Assembly (NCBI RefSeq): GCF_009793335.1
Contig: NZ_WING01000001.1
Location: forward strand, 1,550,001 to 1,614,000
DNA from: Actinomadura sp. J1-007
GTDB lineage: Bacteria; Actinomycetota; Actinomycetes; Streptosporangiales; Streptosporangiaceae
DNA: 64,000 nt
Direction: 5' to 3'
The position numbers were made by a program, and so were the translations under genes. This document shows positions 56,214 through 64,000 of the stretch, one piece after another. How positions within the stretch are numbered: the stretch's first letter is position 1; every line of letters starts with the position of its first letter. Under the pieces are notes generated by a model that saw nothing but the letters and a program-made list of their open reading frames with translations, was not told the DNA's origin and did no database searches.

Positions 56214-57710
56214 GTGGCGCCTTCCCTGCGACGGAGCCCGCCGGGGCGGATCCTGACCGCCGCGCGGGCCATGGCCGGGGGCAACGCGGTGTTCGCGGTG
56301 ATCCTCGGCGCCGGGGTGCTGCTCCGGGTCGTCGCCATGATCGGCTACCGGCCGGCGCTCTGGTTCAACGACAGCTACGACTACGTCCGCATCGGCAACG
56401 CGCCGTTTCCCCATCCGCTGAGGTCGGAGGGGTACGGGATCGCGTTGTGGCTGCTCAGGCCGTTCCACAGCCTGGGGCTGGTGGTCGCGCTCCAGCATCT
56501 GATGATCGTCGCGGTGGCGGTGTTCGCCTACCGGGCGCTGGTGCGCGACTTCGGGGTGCGCAAGCGGTGGGCCGCGGCGGCGACCGCGCCGCTGCTGCTG
56601 GACGGCAACCAGATCGAGCTCGAGCATCTGCTGCTGTCGGACACGCTGTTCACGGCGCTGATCGTCGTGGCGGTGCTGCTGCTGGCGCGGCCCGGGGCGG
56701 CCGGGTGGCGGCAGGCGGCGGTGGTCGGCGGGCTGCTCGGCGCGGCGACCCTCACCCGGACGGTGGGCGGGCCGCTGATCGTGCTGGCGATGCTGTTCCT
56801 GCTGGTCAGGCGGGCGCGGTGGGTGTCGGTCGCGGTGCTGGCGCTGGCGTTCGCGGTGCCGGTCGGCGGGTACGCGGTGTGGTTCCACGCCGAGCACGGC
56901 CGGTACTCGCTGACGCAGGCCGACGGGGTCTTCCTGTGGGGCCGGACGTCGGCGTTCGCCGACTGCTCGAAGCGGATGCCGTCCGGCGACCTGGTCTACA
57001 TGTGCCCTCCCAAGCCGCCGGAGGAGCGCGGCTCGTCGTCCAACCAGATCTGGGTGGAGGGCTCGCCGACCGGGTGGAGGAACGGTTACGCGTTCACCCC
57101 GGAGATGAACGACCGGGCCGGACGATTCGCGATGTGGGCCATTCGCGAGCAGCCCGTCGATTACGTCAAGGCGGTCGCGTACGACTTCTTCGTGCGGACG
57201 TTCTCCTGGTATCGCAGCGGTTACCCGACACCGGGAACGGCGGCCAAGTACAAATTCCCGAAACGCGCGGAACGGATGAAGGATCTGCCGGTCATCGGCG
57301 GGGGCAGCCGTTTCTCCGTGGTACGGGAGTACGAGCACGGGTCGGGCCGTACGCGGATCGTCCGGCCGTTCTCCGACGTCGTCCGCGTCTACCAGGAGGT
57401 CGTGAACGTCCGGGGCACGATGCTCGGGCTGGTGCTGGTCTTCGGCGCGGCCGGGCTCGTGCGGGGACGGCGGCGGGGGCGGCCGGGGCGGCGCGGGCGG
57501 CCGGAGAGCGGGCTGTTCTGGCTGTCGGGGGTGGCGCTGCTCGCCGTCCCGCCGGTCACGGCGGACTTCGACTACCGGTACGTGCTGCCCGCGATGCCGT
57601 TCGCGTTCCTGGCGGCGGCGACGGCGTGGGGCCGCGGGCGGCCGGGCGAGGACGAGGCCGCGGCGGTGCCCGGCGCGGCCGAGCGGGAGGCCGAGCCGGC
57701 CGCCACCTGA
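56214..57710 (+). CDS. Multi-pass membrane protein, ArnT/GT-C glycosyltransferase-like
   Basis: A 498-residue protein with about ten helices. The outer loop after helix 1 (YRPALWFNDSYDYVRIGNAP) carries the acidic pair placed like the catalytic Asp of GT-C dolichyl/polyprenyl-phosphate sugar transferases (GT39/GT83). Later parts are HLLLSDTLFTALIVVAVLLL and VTADFDYRYVLPAMPFAFLA. GTG 56214 is assumed. It would transfer a sugar from a polyprenyl-phosphate donor to an outer-surface acceptor. The family assignment rests on topology and the Asp motif only. Confidence 0.75.
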   Translation: MAPSLRRSPPGRILTAARAMAGGNAVFAVILGAGVLLRVVAMIGYRPALWFNDSYDYVRIGNAPFPHPLRSEGYGIALWLLRPFHSLGLVVALQHLMIVAVAVFAYRALVRDFGVRKRWAAAATAPLLLDGNQIELEHLLLSDTLFTALIVVAVLLLARPGAAGWRQAAVVGGLLGAATLTRTVGGPLIVLAMLFLLVRRARWVSVAVLALAFAVPVGGYAVWFHAEHGRYSLTQADGVFLWGRTSAFADCSKRMPSGDLVYMCPPKPPEERGSSSNQIWVEGSPTGWRNGYAFTPEMNDRAGRFAMWAIREQPVDYVKAVAYDFFVRTFSWYRSGYPTPGTAAKYKFPKRAERMKDLPVIGGGSRFSVVREYEHGSGRTRIVRPFSDVVRVYQEVVNVRGTMLGLVLVFGAAGLVRGRRRGRPGRRGRPESGLFWLSGVALLAVPPVTADFDYRYVLPAMPFAFLAAATAWGRGRPGEDEAAAVPGAAEREAEPAAT

Positions 57711-57778
57711 ACGCCTGTTGCGCGGAGCCGCCCCCATACGTGAGGATCTCTCACATTCTCACCGTGGGAGGTGCGGCC

Positions 57779-59713
57779 ATGCGGGGTCGCGTACGGCTCG
57801 ACGTGCTGCTGGGCGCGGTCGTCCTGGTGGACGTGCTGCGGGTGTTCCTGCCGTCGCTGATCACGCTGGTCGGCAGCGCGGGCGAGACCCCGGCCGAACT
57901 GATGGGCGCGTACGCGCTGTCGTGGTTCGCGGCGGCGTTCCTGGCGGTGCCGCTGGCCCGGATCGTCCCGGCGCGCGGGCTGGCGGCGGGCGCGGGCGCG
58001 GCGCTCGTACTGGCCCGGATCGCGTTGCAGGCGACGGACGGCGGCGACGCGCAGTTGTACGCGGCGAGCGCCGGACTCCTCGCCGGGCTCGTCTGGCTGG
58101 TCGCGACGGCGATGGCGGCGCGGGACGCGGGCCCCGCGCTCGGCGGGTTCGTGGCGGGCCTCGCGGCGGCGACCGCGCTGCACGCGGCGCTCGACGGCGT
58201 CGATCTCGTGTGGCGGGCGGGCGTCTGGCCGTGGGTTCCGCTGGCGGTCTACCTCGGCCTCTTCGCCGCCGCGCTCCTCCGGGCGCCGGACGGCGAGGGC
58301 GCGGCGACGGCTCCGCGCGCGTGGGCGGCGGCCGGTCCCGCGCTCCTGCTCTGGGGCGTCTACACAGGGAACGAGGCGCACGCCCAGGCCAGCTCCGGCT
58401 GGTCCGGCGGAGCGGCGGCGGCCGTGATCGCGGCCGGGGCCGTGCTGTCGGTGGCGGTCGCCGCGGCGCCCCGTTCGCTGACGCGGCATCCGGCCGTTCC
58501 GGCGGCGGCGCTGGTGGTGTCGGCGCTCGGCTTCGCGTTCGGCCGCGCGACGGTGGACGGCGTGCACGGCGTCTCGCCCTGGTGGACGGTCATCGCGCAG
58601 GTGCTGGGCCAGCTCGCGCTGGCGGGCTGCCTCGGCTGGGCCGCCGCGCTCCCCGGCCCCGACCGCCCGTCCCGGCGCGGCATCGCGGTGGCGGCCGGAA
58701 CGCTGCTGTTCGTCCTGCTCGTCTTCGCCTACTACGCCGCGTACGACCTGGGCGTCCCGAACCGCTGGGTCCCCGTCGCCACCGCGCTCTGCGTCGCCCT
58801 GCTCACCGTCCGCGGCACCGCACGCGGCGAGGTCGGCGACACCGCCGGCGGCTTCGCTCGCGGCGGCGGTCGGGGGTCGGAGGGGCGCCTCGCGGAGATC
58901 GGAGGTCCCGGCGGGCTGCGGGTGGTCGCCGCGGCGGGGGCGGCCGTGCTCGCCGTGGCCGCCGTGCCGCTGTGGCGCGGCGATGCTCCGGAGTGGGCGC
59001 CGCCGTCCGGCGGGCTGCGGGTCGCCGCCTACAACCTGCGCATGGGGTACGGGATGGACGGCACGATGTCCGTCGCCCGGCAGGCGGACGCGCTGCGGTC
59101 CCTGCGTCCGCACGTGGTCGTTCTCGGGGAGGTGGACCGCGCGTGGATGCTGAACGGCGGCCGCGACCAGCTCCGCCTGCTGTCCGGACGGCTCGGGCTG
59201 CGGCACGCGGTCTGGGCCCCGGCGGGCGACGAGGTGTGGGGCGACGCCGTCCTCACCGATCTGCCCGTCACGTCCGTACGGAACGAACCGCTGGTCGAGG
59301 GCGGTCCGACCGGGGCGCAGGCGCTGCGCGTCGGGGTGCGCTGGCGGGGGCGGGACGTCGCGGTGATCGCCACCCACACGCAGCCGCCGGACGGCTGGAA
59401 GGACCTCGGGCAGGCCGAGCAGCTCGCCCGGATGGCGCGGGACGCCGCGAGGGGCGGGCGGCCGGTCGTCCTGGCGGGCGACCTCAACCTCCAGCCCGGC
59501 GACCGGCCCTGGGACGTGCTGCTCGGCGCGGGCCTGACCGACGCGTTCGCGTCCGTGCGCCCGCTGCGCACCTTCCCGGCCTCGCCCCGTCCGGACGAGC
59601 AGCTCGACCACGTGCTGGTGACGCCCGACCTGGTTGCGAGCGATCCCGCGAGCCCGGCGGTGACGGGGTCCGACCACCGGCCCGTGGCCGTCACGCTCGC
59701 GCCGCGTTCCTGA
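57779..59713 (+). CDS. Endonuclease/exonuclease/phosphatase-fold protein with N-terminal membrane domain
   Basis: A 644-residue protein. Ten or so helices (residues 5-400) form a membrane domain, followed by an EEP-type domain. Its metal and catalytic motifs are VAAYNLRMGYGMDG (Asn), VLGEVDRAWM (Glu), IATHTQPPDG (His), VLAGDLNLQPGDRP (Asp/Asn) and VTGSDHRPVAVTL (Asp/His). ATG 57779 has GGGAGGT six bases upstream. Similar fusions occur in phospholipase/sphingomyelinase-like and PgaP2-type proteins, so lipid phosphodiester hydrolysis outside the cell is a reasonable inference. Confidence 0.85.
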   Translation: MRGRVRLDVLLGAVVLVDVLRVFLPSLITLVGSAGETPAELMGAYALSWFAAAFLAVPLARIVPARGLAAGAGAALVLARIALQATDGGDAQLYAASAGLLAGLVWLVATAMAARDAGPALGGFVAGLAAATALHAALDGVDLVWRAGVWPWVPLAVYLGLFAAALLRAPDGEGAATAPRAWAAAGPALLLWGVYTGNEAHAQASSGWSGGAAAAVIAAGAVLSVAVAAAPRSLTRHPAVPAAALVVSALGFAFGRATVDGVHGVSPWWTVIAQVLGQLALAGCLGWAAALPGPDRPSRRGIAVAAGTLLFVLLVFAYYAAYDLGVPNRWVPVATALCVALLTVRGTARGEVGDTAGGFARGGGRGSEGRLAEIGGPGGLRVVAAAGAAVLAVAAVPLWRGDAPEWAPPSGGLRVAAYNLRMGYGMDGTMSVARQADALRSLRPHVVVLGEVDRAWMLNGGRDQLRLLSGRLGLRHAVWAPAGDEVWGDAVLTDLPVTSVRNEPLVEGGPTGAQALRVGVRWRGRDVAVIATHTQPPDGWKDLGQAEQLARMARDAARGGRPVVLAGDLNLQPGDRPWDVLLGAGLTDAFASVRPLRTFPASPRPDEQLDHVLVTPDLVASDPASPAVTGSDHRPVAVTLAPRS

Positions 59714-59832
59714 CGGCCGGTCCCGGCCCGGCGGCCGGATTCCCTCCGCGCCCTCCCGCGACGTTCCATGATCTTGTTACATTGCTGGCGAATCGGACGG
59801 CGGGACGAGACGGCGGGACGAGGGGACGCGGC

Positions 59833-60165
59833 ATGGCGGAACTGGTGCGCTGGGAGACCGACCGGGGTCCCGTGGTCGTCGAGACCGACGAGCTGGAACC
59901 GGGGTTCCGGTCGGTGGCGCGCAGCGGCGAGACGATCGCGCGCGAGGCGCGGGTGAAGTTCGAGGACGCGCTCCAGAGCGTGCGGGACGTGGCGCTGTCC
60001 GCGCTCGCCACGTTCCGCGACGGCGACCTGCGGCCGGACGGGGTGGAGCTGGAGTTCAGCGTCAAGCTCAACGCCGAGGCCGGGGCCGTGATCGCCAAGA
60101 CGTCCGTGGAGGGCCAGCTCCGGGTCCGGCTGTCGTGGGGCGAGACGCGGCCGGACGGGAGCTGA
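59833..60165 (+). CDS. Trypsin-co-occurring domain (Trypco1, CU044_2847-like) protein
   Basis: A 110-residue protein with the pattern PVVVETDELEPGFRSVARSG, AREARVKFEDALQSVRDVAL, and VELEFSVKLNAEAGAVIAKT followed by SVEGQLRVRLSW. This domain is found next to trypsin-like proteases in the NTP-dependent conflict systems described by Aravind and colleagues. It ends seven bases before the protease-VMAP gene. It probably binds or regulates the protease, or is its target. ATG 59833 lies in GGACGCGGCATG. It is the first gene of a tightly packed operon that continues to the window end. Confidence 0.88.
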   Translation: MAELVRWETDRGPVVVETDELEPGFRSVARSGETIAREARVKFEDALQSVRDVALSALATFRDGDLRPDGVELEFSVKLNAEAGAVIAKTSVEGQLRVRLSWGETRPDGS

Positions 60166-60172
60166 CCGCGCG

Positions 60173-61936
60173 GTGGACGGCTGGCGGTGGCGCGCCTGGG
60201 TCGGCCATCCGGACGGCGGGAAGCTCGGCGCCGCGTTCCTGGTCTCGCCCGCGCGCCTGCTGACGTGCGCGCACACCGTCGCGGGCATGGACGAGGCGCG
60301 GGTCGGGTTCCCCGGGCTGAGCGAGGACCTGGTCGCCCGGGTCAGGCGCCTGAGCGACTGGCGGCGGCCCGGCGACCCCGGTGACGTGGCGCTGCTGGAG
60401 CTGCCCGCGCCCGTCCCGTTCGCCCCGGCGCGGCTGGCGGGGCCCGGCGACCTGACCGAGCCGCGCCGGGACGGGTCCGGCGCCGACCCGCTCGGCCGCC
60501 GCACGTTCGGGATCTGGGGCTTCCCCCGGCGCCGCGACGACGACGAGCGCTACGCCACCGTCACGACCGGCCCGGACCTCGTGCTGCGGCAGGAGTGGTG
60601 GCAGCTCAAGGCTGAGGCGGGTGACTGGCTGGAGGAGGGCTTCAGCGGCTCGGCGGTGTACGCGCCGGCGACGGGCGAGGTCGTCGGGATGGTGACGGAC
60701 GCCGAACTCGGCGGCCGCGAGGACGGCGGAGACGGCGGCCGGGCGTCCAAGGGGCGGATGCTGCCGCTGACCAGCATCCGGATGTACTGGGAGGGGCTCG
60801 ACGACCTGCTGCCGCTCGCGTGGCTGACGCCTGAGGCGCGGCGCGCGCTGCGGGCGCTGCTGGACGGCGTGCGCTCCAGCGACCCGTTGGAGGCGCGCCT
60901 CGCCGAGGTGACGGGCAGCGCGTCGCACCGGCGGTTCCGGTCGGCGTGGGACGCGGTGCGGTACGTCGCGGAGGGCTGGCCCGGCGGCGCGCTCCCCCGG
61001 TTCCTGCGCGCGGCGGCCCCGCACCTGGACGAACGGACCCGCGCCGCGCTGGAGGCGTGGTCGGCCGAGCACCTTCCTGACGCCGAGGACGCCGAGGCCG
61101 AGAGCGGCGCCGCGCCGCGTCCGGGCGCCGCGCCCCGGCCCGAGGGCGGCGGGTCCGGGATGGCGTCGGTGATCGTACGGCTGGAGCGCGTGACGTTCGA
61201 CAACGCCTACGACCTCACCGTGCACACGTGGGTGGACGGCGCGGAGGGGCCCGCGCAGCGCACCGTCCGCGTGCCGGAACGGCGCGTGCGGCCCGCCGTG
61301 GAGGAGGGCGTCGCGCGGGCGCGCGGCGCGGTCGTCGGGCGGGACTGGATGATCGAGTTCGCGGTGCCGGAGACGTGGCTCAGCAAGCCGTTCGAGGAGT
61401 GGTACGTCGACCGCGAGCACCGGATCCGGATGCGGATGTACCCGGTGGTGGTGCGCGACGTCGAGCGGCTGCGGCCCGACTCGATCCGCCGCGACCAGGC
61501 CCACCACCGGTGGCGGCTGCTGCACGAGCGCGGGCGCAGCGACCCGCAGCTCGTGCGGTGCGGGGCGCCGCGCGCGGGCACGGCGTTCCAGGACTGGCTG
61601 GAGGCCAACACCGACTTCTGCGTCCTGGTGTACGGGACGCGGCCGGTCAAGGGCTGGCTCAGCGCCGCGCTCAACACCGGCGTCCCGGTGATGCTGTGGA
61701 CGCGGACCCGCTGCGACGGCCCCTCGCACGACGACTGCGGCGGCGCCCGCGTGCTGGACGAGCTGGCCCGCGCCGTCGCCGGGCGGCACCCGGGCGACCT
61801 GCCGAACCTGGCGCTCGCGCTGCGCAAGAAGGCGCTGGCCGCGCCCAAGGACGAGCAGCACTGCGGCCGCGACCTGACCCTGCTGTGGGACGATCCGTCC
61901 CGGCTGCCCGACCCCCCGCTCGGCATGGAGGTGTGA
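60173..61936 (+). CDS. Trypsin-like protease fused to VMAP-type C-terminal domain
   Basis: A 587-residue protein of the VMAP (vWA-MoxR-associated protein) type. Residues 1-210 are a trypsin-like domain with an intact triad: His in LLTCAHTVAGM, Asp in GDVALLELP and Ser in GFSGSAVYAP. Residues about 220-310 form a helical middle domain (LEARLAEVTGSASHRRFRSA). From about 330 comes the VMAP-C region (VIVRLERVTFDNAYDLTVHT, WMIEFAVPETWLSKPFEEWY, RSDPQLVRCGAP, HPGDLPNLALALR). GTG 60173 directly follows Trypco1, and the MoxR gene starts one base after its stop. It is the probable effector or adaptor of the ternary system. Confidence 0.9.
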   Translation: MDGWRWRAWVGHPDGGKLGAAFLVSPARLLTCAHTVAGMDEARVGFPGLSEDLVARVRRLSDWRRPGDPGDVALLELPAPVPFAPARLAGPGDLTEPRRDGSGADPLGRRTFGIWGFPRRRDDDERYATVTTGPDLVLRQEWWQLKAEAGDWLEEGFSGSAVYAPATGEVVGMVTDAELGGREDGGDGGRASKGRMLPLTSIRMYWEGLDDLLPLAWLTPEARRALRALLDGVRSSDPLEARLAEVTGSASHRRFRSAWDAVRYVAEGWPGGALPRFLRAAAPHLDERTRAALEAWSAEHLPDAEDAEAESGAAPRPGAAPRPEGGGSGMASVIVRLERVTFDNAYDLTVHTWVDGAEGPAQRTVRVPERRVRPAVEEGVARARGAVVGRDWMIEFAVPETWLSKPFEEWYVDREHRIRMRMYPVVVRDVERLRPDSIRRDQAHHRWRLLHERGRSDPQLVRCGAPRAGTAFQDWLEANTDFCVLVYGTRPVKGWLSAALNTGVPVMLWTRTRCDGPSHDDCGGARVLDELARAVAGRHPGDLPNLALALRKKALAAPKDEQHCGRDLTLLWDDPSRLPDPPLGMEV

Positions 61937-61937
61937 C

Positions 61938-62942
61938 GTGCCCGACTGGCTCCTCTACACCGGGAGCCGCCGTCCGCACGACGGCGTCGACCGGCTGCCG
62001 CCCCCGCCGCCGTGGCGGTCGTTCGGCGGCGGCCCGCCGCTGCCGGTCCCGGAGGGCGGCTCGGGCGCCGACCACCACGCGACCGCGTACCGGCCGTCGG
62101 ACGACGCCGTCCAGCAGGTCAACGCGGCGCTGTACCTGCGCAGGCCGCTGCTGGTGACGGGCCCGCCCGGCACGGGCAAGTCGACGCTGGCGTACGCCGT
62201 CGCGCACGAGCTGAAGCTCGGGCCCGTGCTGCACTGGCCGATCACGAGCCGCGCCACGCTGCGCGACGGGCTCTACCAGTACGACCCGCTGACCCGGCTG
62301 TACGCGGCGGGCCGTCCGGGCGGCGGGCACGCGGACCGCACGGGCGACGCGGCGGCGGACGATGACATCGGCCGCTACATCCGGCTCGGCCCGCTCGGCA
62401 CGGCGCTGCTCCCGTACGGGCGCCCGCGCGTGCTGCTGATCGACGAGATCGACAAGAGCGACATCGACCTGCCGAACGACCTGCTCACGATCTTCGAGAA
62501 GGGCGAGTACGAGATCCCGGAGCTGTCGCGGCGGGACGAGCCGGAGGCGCGGGTGCTGACCGCCGACGGCGGCGGGCCGGGCGCGCGCGTCGCGGTGACC
62601 GGCGGGAGGGTCGCCTGCGCGGCGTTCCCGCTGGTGGTGATGACCAGCAACGGCGAGCGGGAGTTCCCGCCGGCGTTCCTGCGCCGCTGCGTCACCGTGG
62701 ACCTCAGGCAGCCCGCGGACGCGGCGGAGCTGGCCGCGATCGTCCGCGAGCACCTCGGGCCGCTCGCCGACCGGAGCGACGACCTCGTCCGCCGGTTCCT
62801 CGAACGCTCCTCCGGCGGCACGCTCGCGACCGACCAGCTCCTGAACGCCGTGTACCTGTGCCGGCACGCCGACGTGAGCGACCGGAGGGAGCTGGCCGAC
62901 CGGATCATGCCGTACCTGTCCGGGGCCGCCGATGACGACTGA
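61938..62942 (+). CDS. MoxR-type AAA+ ATPase
   Basis: A 334-residue AAA+ protein of the MoxR family. Walker A is GPPGTGKSTLAY (about residue 75), Walker B is VLLIDEIDKSDIDLPNDLL (about 165), sensor 1 is VVMTSNGEREFPPAFLRRC, which also holds the Arg-finger region, and the C-terminal lid follows. GTG 61938 begins PDWLLYTGSRRPHDGVDRLP. Its stop overlaps the next gene by 11 bases. MoxR ATPases work with vWA-domain proteins to remodel targets. Here it is the motor between a VMAP protease and a SAV_2336/vWA protein. Confidence 0.93.
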   Translation: MPDWLLYTGSRRPHDGVDRLPPPPPWRSFGGGPPLPVPEGGSGADHHATAYRPSDDAVQQVNAALYLRRPLLVTGPPGTGKSTLAYAVAHELKLGPVLHWPITSRATLRDGLYQYDPLTRLYAAGRPGGGHADRTGDAAADDDIGRYIRLGPLGTALLPYGRPRVLLIDEIDKSDIDLPNDLLTIFEKGEYEIPELSRRDEPEARVLTADGGGPGARVAVTGGRVACAAFPLVVMTSNGEREFPPAFLRRCVTVDLRQPADAAELAAIVREHLGPLADRSDDLVRRFLERSSGGTLATDQLLNAVYLCRHADVSDRRELADRIMPYLSGAADDD

Positions 62943-64000
62943 GCGCCTGAGCGCCGTCCTCGGCGCGGCGGGCGTGGACGCCGACGCGCGCGAGCTGAGC
63001 GAGATGCTGTGGCTCGCCTGCCACCTCGGCGGCCCGCCCGCCCGGCCGCCGCGGGACGGCGAGCCCGCCGGACCGGAGGCCGGGCGACCGGCGGAGGGCG
63101 GCGAGGCCGGGGAGGGCGAGCCGGAGCCGCCGCGACCGCCGCGGCCGCCGTCCGGCGCGGCCCTGCACGCGGCCCCGGCCCCGGACGCCGCGACGCGCCG
63201 TCCGTCCAGCGCCGGGGGCCGGGACGGCGCGGACGACGGTGAGGCGTCGCGCGTCCTGGTCCCGACGGCGCCGATGCTCGGCGACCCGCTCGGCCTCCAG
63301 CGCGCCCTGCGCCCCCTCAAACGGCACCTGCCGTCGCGGCGGCGGCTCGTCCTGGACGAGGACGCCACCGCCGCGCGCATCGCCGACACCGGCGTCTGGA
63401 CGCCGGTCCTCGTCCCGGAGCCCGAGCGCTGGCTGAGCCTGACGCTGGCCGTCGACACCGGCCCGACCATGCGGCTGTGGCGGCCCCTCGCCCGCGAGTT
63501 GGTCGAGAACCTCCTGCGGCAGGGCGCGTTCCGCGACGTCCGGGCCGTCTACCTGCGCCCGGACGGCGGCGTCGCCCCGGCCCCGGGCGCGCGCGTCCGG
63601 GCCCGCGACCCGCGGACGCTGCTGGACCCGTCCGGCCGCCACGCGGTGCTGGTGCTCAGCGACTGCTCGGGCCCGCACTGGTGGAACGGCGCGGCGGCGG
63701 GCACCGTGCGGCGGTGGGCCGAGGCCGGGCCGGTCGCCGTCCTGCAACCGCTGCCCGAACGGCTGTGGCGGCGCTCGGCCCTGCCGCCCGCCCCCGGCCT
63801 CGCCGCGCTGCCCCGGCCCGGCGCGCCGAACACCGAGCTGCTGTTCGACCCGTTCGACGGGGCCCGCGCGCCGGGCGTCCCGGTGCCGGTGCTGGAGGTC
63901 GCGCCGCGCTGGCTCGCGGGCTGGGCCGGGCTCGTCGCGGGCGGCGCGCCGCGTCCCGCCGCCGTCGCGGCGCTCCCCCCGCACCGGCCGAGCCGGACGG
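62932..64000 (+). CDS. SAV_2336-type vWA-like protein (3' end outside window)
   Basis: An open frame from ATG 62932 to the window end (356 residues visible), overlapping the MoxR gene by 11 bases. A short N-terminal helical part (LSAVLGAAGVDADARELSEM) and a Pro/Gly/Ala-rich linker precede PTAPMLGDPLGLQRALRPLK and a vWA-like domain. LSLTLAVDTGPTMRLWRPLA takes the place of the MIDAS DxSxS motif, so Asp is kept but both Ser are changed. Later HAVLVLSDCSGPHWWNGAAA and VAVLQPLPERLWRRSALPPA are hallmarks of the SAV_2336 group. It is the third component of the ternary system. The C-terminal domain, often the effector part, is not in the window. Confidence 0.88.
   Translation, partial: MTTERLSAVLGAAGVDADARELSEMLWLACHLGGPPARPPRDGEPAGPEAGRPAEGGEAGEGEPEPPRPPRPPSGAALHAAPAPDAATRRPSSAGGRDGADDGEASRVLVPTAPMLGDPLGLQRALRPLKRHLPSRRRLVLDEDATAARIADTGVWTPVLVPEPERWLSLTLAVDTGPTMRLWRPLARELVENLLRQGAFRDVRAVYLRPDGGVAPAPGARVRARDPRTLLDPSGRHAVLVLSDCSGPHWWNGAAAGTVRRWAEAGPVAVLQPLPERLWRRSALPPAPGLAALPRPGAPNTELLFDPFDGARAPGVPVPVLEVAPRWLAGWAGLVAGGAPRPAAVAALPPHRPSRT

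Noticed and set aside
1..64000. tRNA, rRNA, insertion sequences, integrase or prophage genes
   Set aside because: I looked for tRNA-like cloverleaf ends, transposase motifs and inverted-repeat-bounded genes and saw none that I could support by eye.

Overview
The window looks like chromosomal DNA of a filamentous actinomycete with very high GC content, most like Actinomadura or another Thermomonosporaceae/Streptosporangiales genome. The reasons are pervasive G/C third positions, frequent GTG and TTG starts, an F420-type luciferase-like oxidoreductase, an Scr1-type XRE regulator with its DUF397 partner and an anti-sigma-like ATPase, a DivIVA-like protein next to tag, and a SAV_2336-type MoxR conflict system. 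Taxonomy is inferred from gene content only.

Layout. 1-3.3 kb: MacB/FtsX-type ABC exporter (ATPase truncated by the window edge). 3.3-14.2 kb: core block with tag, an SRPBCC protein, a DivIVA-like protein, a dihydropteroate-synthase C-terminal fragment, a Tat-exported PhoX-like protein, two LOG-family proteins, dapE, a phosphopantetheinyl transferase, a TetR regulator with an SDR gene and twin operators, and dapD. dapC and fdxA lie at 32.7-34.2 kb, so three lysine/diaminopimelate genes are spread over 25 kb with accessory DNA between them. 14.3-21.9 kb: accessory DNA with a zinc-ribbon protein, a 1369-residue pseudo-protease/STAND NTPase/WD40 protein, gene remnants with a duplicated DUF397 tail, and the Scr1/DUF397/HATPase triad. 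21.9-28.7 kb: metabolic genes (epoxide-hydrolase-like protein, acyl-CoA dehydrogenase with a divergent MerR, and a ROK regulator/YhfX-like PLP protein/APC permease operon). 28.7-32.5 kb: a five-gene leftward operon DUF4178-DUF2617-DUF4247-DUF350-membrane spermidine synthase. 34.9-38.4 kb: an ABC ATPase plus a YhgE/Pip membrane protein with 21 copies of a 14-residue repeat. 38.4-47 kb: polysaccharide deacetylase, enoyl-CoA hydratase, a PH-like membrane protein, methyltransferase, a CysRS-like remnant protein, a secreted trypsin and a secreted S33 peptidase. 47.2-49.6 kb: a TNT-domain (NAD glycohydrolase toxin-like) protein. 49.7-59.7 kb: hydrolase, oxidoreductase pair, a lipoprotein/secreted protein/Ser-Thr kinase set, a membrane glycosyltransferase-like protein and a membrane-anchored endonuclease/phosphatase-fold protein. 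59.8 kb to the end: Trypco1, trypsin-VMAP, MoxR and SAV_2336/vWA genes, tightly coupled; this is an NTP-dependent ternary conflict system cut by the window edge.

Two systems deserve most attention: the ternary Trypco1/VMAP/MoxR/vWA operon at the right end and the stand-alone pseudo-protease-STAND-WD40 protein at 14.9-19.0 kb. Both share the theme of a trypsin-like domain plus an NTPase, and only the first keeps a catalytic triad.

A property of the data matters for anyone using this annotation. Eleven frame breaks occur in ten otherwise well-conserved coding regions. All eleven are -1 shifts and each is repaired by adding one base to a short G or C run. They are most likely sequencing or assembly errors, so those genes are annotated here at full length.
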